NCBI GenBank assembly: GCA_029204225.1
Contig: CM055093.1
Location: forward strand, 1,162,117-1,226,116
DNA: 64,000 bases
Direction: 5' to 3'
Origin: Diphasiastrum complanatum
Lineage: Eukaryota > Streptophyta > Lycopodiopsida > Lycopodiales > Lycopodiaceae
Below, in pieces: positions 55,800-64,000 of the stretch. A program made the position numbers and the translations under genes. The notes beneath the pieces are model-generated. The model did not search any database. It saw only the letters and a program-made list of their open reading frames with translations, and was not told the DNA's origin. The stretch's first letter is position 1, and every line of letters starts with the position of its first letter.

Positions 55800-56590
55800 T
55801 AAGTTTATTCATACATACATCTGGGACTTGGGGTTGAGACTAAAACTTATTCCAACCTAATTGAATACACAAAAAAATATGTAATTAGTGATTTTGATTA
55901 GAGGCATTTAAATTTATTCTTCGCTACTACTATCCATTAGTATGAATAATGCACAAATAATTCAATTTATATAATTCTAATGTTATAAAATCTGTTTGAT
56001 TGTCTTGTATTTAAAATTTGCAATAATTTTTCATATCAATGTTAGAACTATTGAATGCCAATAAGTAGACAACCTTTTCCTATAGATTATTGTTGATGAT
56101 TTTAGTGATGCGAGTCTACAACAACTAATTACTGTCATTTTTTGGGATCAAGGAATTTGAATATGATCATGATATTTTTTTGGTGTGTTGCCTACCTTTC
56201 TATTTGAAGGATACATTATGTTATGAGTATGATATGTTTGTGATGTTTGGTAGCTTTGTATTTTGTAGTCAAATTGGCATATGTATGTTTATGAGTTCGC
56301 ACCTTCCATGTCAATTTGAGAGTCAACAACTCTAAACTAGCTCTCTTGTAATAAGCCAAATCCCATGAATACCATACACAAATGATATTAGCATGTAGTG
56401 ACACTTCATAGGATTTGTAACTAGTGCATGAGGTCTCGTAAACTATGGCTAAACAAGATCACATGGTACTTTTCATCTTAAGAGATGGAAACAATAAAAA
56501 AATCCTCTCAAGACTTTTAGCTCTCTTCCATGAATCATCATCTTCTAATCAACCTTTCTTTCAAATCAAGTTTTTGCCCTTGCAACTCCA
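55800..56590. other. Stretch without recognisable gene
   Basis: AT-rich; nothing supported. Probably LTR or flank of the neighbouring Copia remnants. Confidence 0.4.
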
Positions 56591-56595
56591 CCTTG

Positions 56596-57560
56596 TTAAA
56601 AAATGATGCTCCTCCTCATAAAACATGATTCATAGATTGTCTTTAATTGATCATCCAATATAGCTAAATATGTTATCATTTTCAATTTATTTCTCAAATT
56701 GAGACTTTCAAGGTCCAGATGACCAAACCTCTTTTGCCTCAAGTCAATTTGTGACACAATGGATGAAAGCAGTCCATGTTGTCCCTTGATTGTAGTGTTC
56801 AACCTGCATAGCTTCATTCTGGGCTCCCTAATTCCATCAGCAATGATCTGGTATAATTCACATCCTTTAGAAATCATCGATCTTGCGCAAATTCTACTTC
56901 TAACTTTTGATCAATGATTACACCTACTAAAAGTAGATTCTTTTGAAGACCTGGTACATAGAGTACTTCCTTGATGTTTCTACTACTTTTATTAGATTAT
57001 AAAACCATTCTAGTCTCTCTAATCTTGCACGCTTCTCCATTTGCCTGTCAAACAGAAGTCTCATTATCTCGCTTTCTCAAATTGTTGAGCCAGTTTTTAT
57101 TTTTTTCTTGTGCCTAGTGGCTGATCCATAATCAATATACCATGTTTGATCTTCTTGACCTAATGATAATGTTGAAGTAAAGATGCTCAAATCTTTAAAT
57201 CCTTTTTCCTTGATAAAGTGTCCAACTTGCTCTGACTTTTGTTGTCAAAGTCTGCCAAATATTTGTGACACTCATTTTCCAATACCCTTTTAACCTCAAT
57301 AGAAGCATTTTCACTTACTTCTTTCCCTTATTTGGTGAAGGTTCATCATCCTGAGACTTGGGATTTTGTTGCTTCCACCCGTTTTTGCCCTTGCTTTTGG
57401 CATGTCACCAAAGCTTGATTATCGACATTGTGATGTCGAGCCTTGACCACTTCTCACCATTGCTGCTCCTGCATCAAGATTGATGTCAACTCATCAAAGG
57501 TGGGCATTCTCTCCCTTGATGCTATTCGGCTTAGAAACATCTTATAGAACTCTATAAAAA
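56596..57560 (-). pseudogene. Copia gag, protease and pre-integrase remnant
   Basis: Minus-strand text in order: gag end near 57500 (RMPTFDELTSILMQEQQW), a protease-side VLYVPGLQKNLL near 56960, and then a 93-codon frame at 56596-56877 with CRLNTTIKGQHGLLSSI, RFGHLDLESLNLRNK and LAILDDQLKTIYESC, the GAG pre-integrase block. Many stops. No integrase or RT follows at lower coordinates. Confidence 0.7.
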
Positions 57561-62865
<5,305 letters not shown>

Positions 62866-63255
62866 TGAAAATTCCATCCTTGGCAATAAGAGTTAATTAC
62901 CATTGATTTATGTAAATAGTGCATTGTAAGCATACTGTTCTGATATTTTGTCTAGCTCTTTAAATAATTATAAATATTATCTAATTTGTTCAATTGTTTG
63001 TGGATAGAAGTTTGTTGATAAATGATCATCTTTTGTACGTTATAATACTCTTGATCTCTATGGTTTAGGCTTTTACTTTTTTACAAGCAATGCAATAGTC
63101 AAGCAGACTATGTAACATATAAACATTTTATCTTTCTGGCTACAATGCAAGAGGGCGTATGGCAAACTATCTCACAATCAAGAACAAGAGATCATGGCAT
63201 GACCCAAGCACAAATGGAAAATTATACCAATGAGACAAGAATTACAGAAAGGAAA
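62866..63255. other. GH9 3' flank shared with the left-end pseudogene
   Basis: No gene. The first 400 bp align with 2386-2830 near the GH9 pseudogene, showing that the duplication included 3' UTR and downstream DNA. Confidence 0.65.
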
Positions 63256-63369
63256 AATAAAGTGTTTATATTTTCAAGGATGATTTAAAACATCTAAATT
63301 CAATATTAGCTCAATAAAGTGTTTATATTTTCAAGGATGATTTAAAACATCTAAATTCTCATAATAGCT
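63256..63369 (+). repeat. 57 bp tandem duplication
   Basis: AATAAAGTGTTTATATTTTC starts two units at 63256 and 63313 that are nearly identical over 57 bp. The homologous site near the left-end pseudogene (about 2825-2870) has a single copy, so the duplication came after the two loci separated. Confidence 0.85.
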
Positions 63370-63379
63370 CAATAATGGG

Positions 63380-63722
63380 TCCATCATGGATCAAGTACAA
63401 AATCACAATAATCTCTCTCTAAGCTGCATCCAGCATGTGTGGGACAGCTCATTGTACTCATCCATATCCACTTTGGATAAGATCTATCAAGTTTGCCACA
63501 TCATCCATTGGTGGTTTGTGTTGACCTTCTAGATTCCTACAATCTAGGACCTAACTCCTATAATTTAGGAGATGTCATATTAGACTCAAATGAAAGCTAA
63601 TCAAAATGGATCTGAATATTACAAGTGTCATTTCACAGGTGTGGATAGGTCCTCACACATGTGGATCCACATAGATGTTAAGATACATCAAAAAACCATG
63701 TGAAAATTGCTTAATTCCAACA
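63380..63722 (-). repeat. 3' LTR of the right-edge Copia element (partial limits)
   Basis: On the minus strand the LTR starts TGTTGGAATTAAGC at 63722, one base after the RNase H stop. The usual purine tract is reduced to CTTGAG. CACACATGTG lies at 63654-63663. The far end could not be fixed. Confidence 0.45.
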
Positions 63723-63723
63723 C

Positions 63724-63999
63724 TCAAGTTTTACATGATACAACTATAGTACATCTATCTACAACTCCTAAGGCTGATCTTAACTTGATAAATGAAGCCT
63801 TTGTCAAGGCTTTAGTGAGTAGATCAGCAAGGCAATCTGAAGAAGACACATGATGTAGCTTGATCTCCTTTGCTTGAACCTTTTCCCTCACAAAATGGTG
63901 AGCAATCTCTATGTGCCTGCTCCTTGCATGGAATGTGGGATTGGTTGCTAATGCTTGGCTTGTTTGGTTGTCACAAAATATTATTGGCTGCTCCTCGGT
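63724..63999 (-). mobile_element. Copia RNase H C-terminus at the right edge
   Basis: An unbroken minus-strand frame entering from outside the window: EEQPIIFCDNQTSQALATNP, FHARSRHIEIAHHFVREK, SSSDCLADLLTKALTKASF and IKLRSALGVV, stop at 63724-63726. It is the same lineage as the fragment at 21-327 and better preserved. The remainder of the element lies beyond the window. Confidence 0.88.
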
Positions 64000-64000
64000 C

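Overview
The window looks like nuclear DNA from a seed plant with a large, repeat-choked genome. Evidence: host genes with spliceable plant-type GT-AG exons, families typical of land plants (secreted GH9 endoglucanase, phi-type glutathione S-transferase, RNase H2 subunit A), and degraded, nested Ty1/copia and Ty3/gypsy LTR retrotransposons filling most of the rest. A 6.4 kb intron packed with transposons would fit a gymnosperm, but that is inference.

Layout. 1-1104: 3' end of a Copia element. About 1105-2870: a broken fragment (last two exons plus flanks) of a GH9 gene. 2984-3133 (minus): an orphan first exon of a glutathione S-transferase, with a 4 x 56 bp tandem repeat behind it. 3723-6796: an old gypsy remnant whose 3' LTR starts at 6312 and is split at 6796 by a younger gypsy element (6797-15856, minus). 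That element has 759 bp LTRs, a GTATT target-site duplication and a tRNA-Asp-type primer site. It has lost protease and the RT core but keeps gag zinc knuckles, RNase H, integrase and a large extra 3' ORF. 15862-32880: retroelement debris: minisatellites, second and third copies of the gypsy integrase end, another gypsy gag, a Copia element, and an unclassified LTR element with coding-like DNA but no visible RT.

32884-41950 (+) is a complete RNase H2 subunit A gene: eight exons, 277 aa, all four catalytic acidic residues, every splice phase consistent. Its intron 1 carries a triplicated splice acceptor. Its intron 4 carries a hAT-like MITE with an 8 bp target duplication and a truncated Copia element. 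A second hAT-like MITE lies about 165 bp past the stop codon.

42836-59286 is again mostly retroelement remnants: a Copia LTR plus primer site, a LINE tail, Copia halves lying back to back, and a Copia gag/protease remnant. 59287-62865 (+) is a complete eight-exon GH9 endo-1,4-beta-glucanase gene (474 aa) with catalytic residues intact. It is the paralogue of the broken fragment at the left end. The window closes with a minus-strand Copia RNase H and the start of its LTR.

The two intact host genes act in unrelated processes: removal of RNA from RNA-DNA hybrids in the nucleus, and remodelling of cell-wall glucan outside the cell. No operon-like or pathway link is seen. The most unusual signals are the extra 3' ORF shared by two copies of a gypsy family whose non-coding spacers carry a dispersed CGAAGGTT motif, the hAT-like MITE pair in and beside the RNase H2A gene, and the triplicated splice acceptor.
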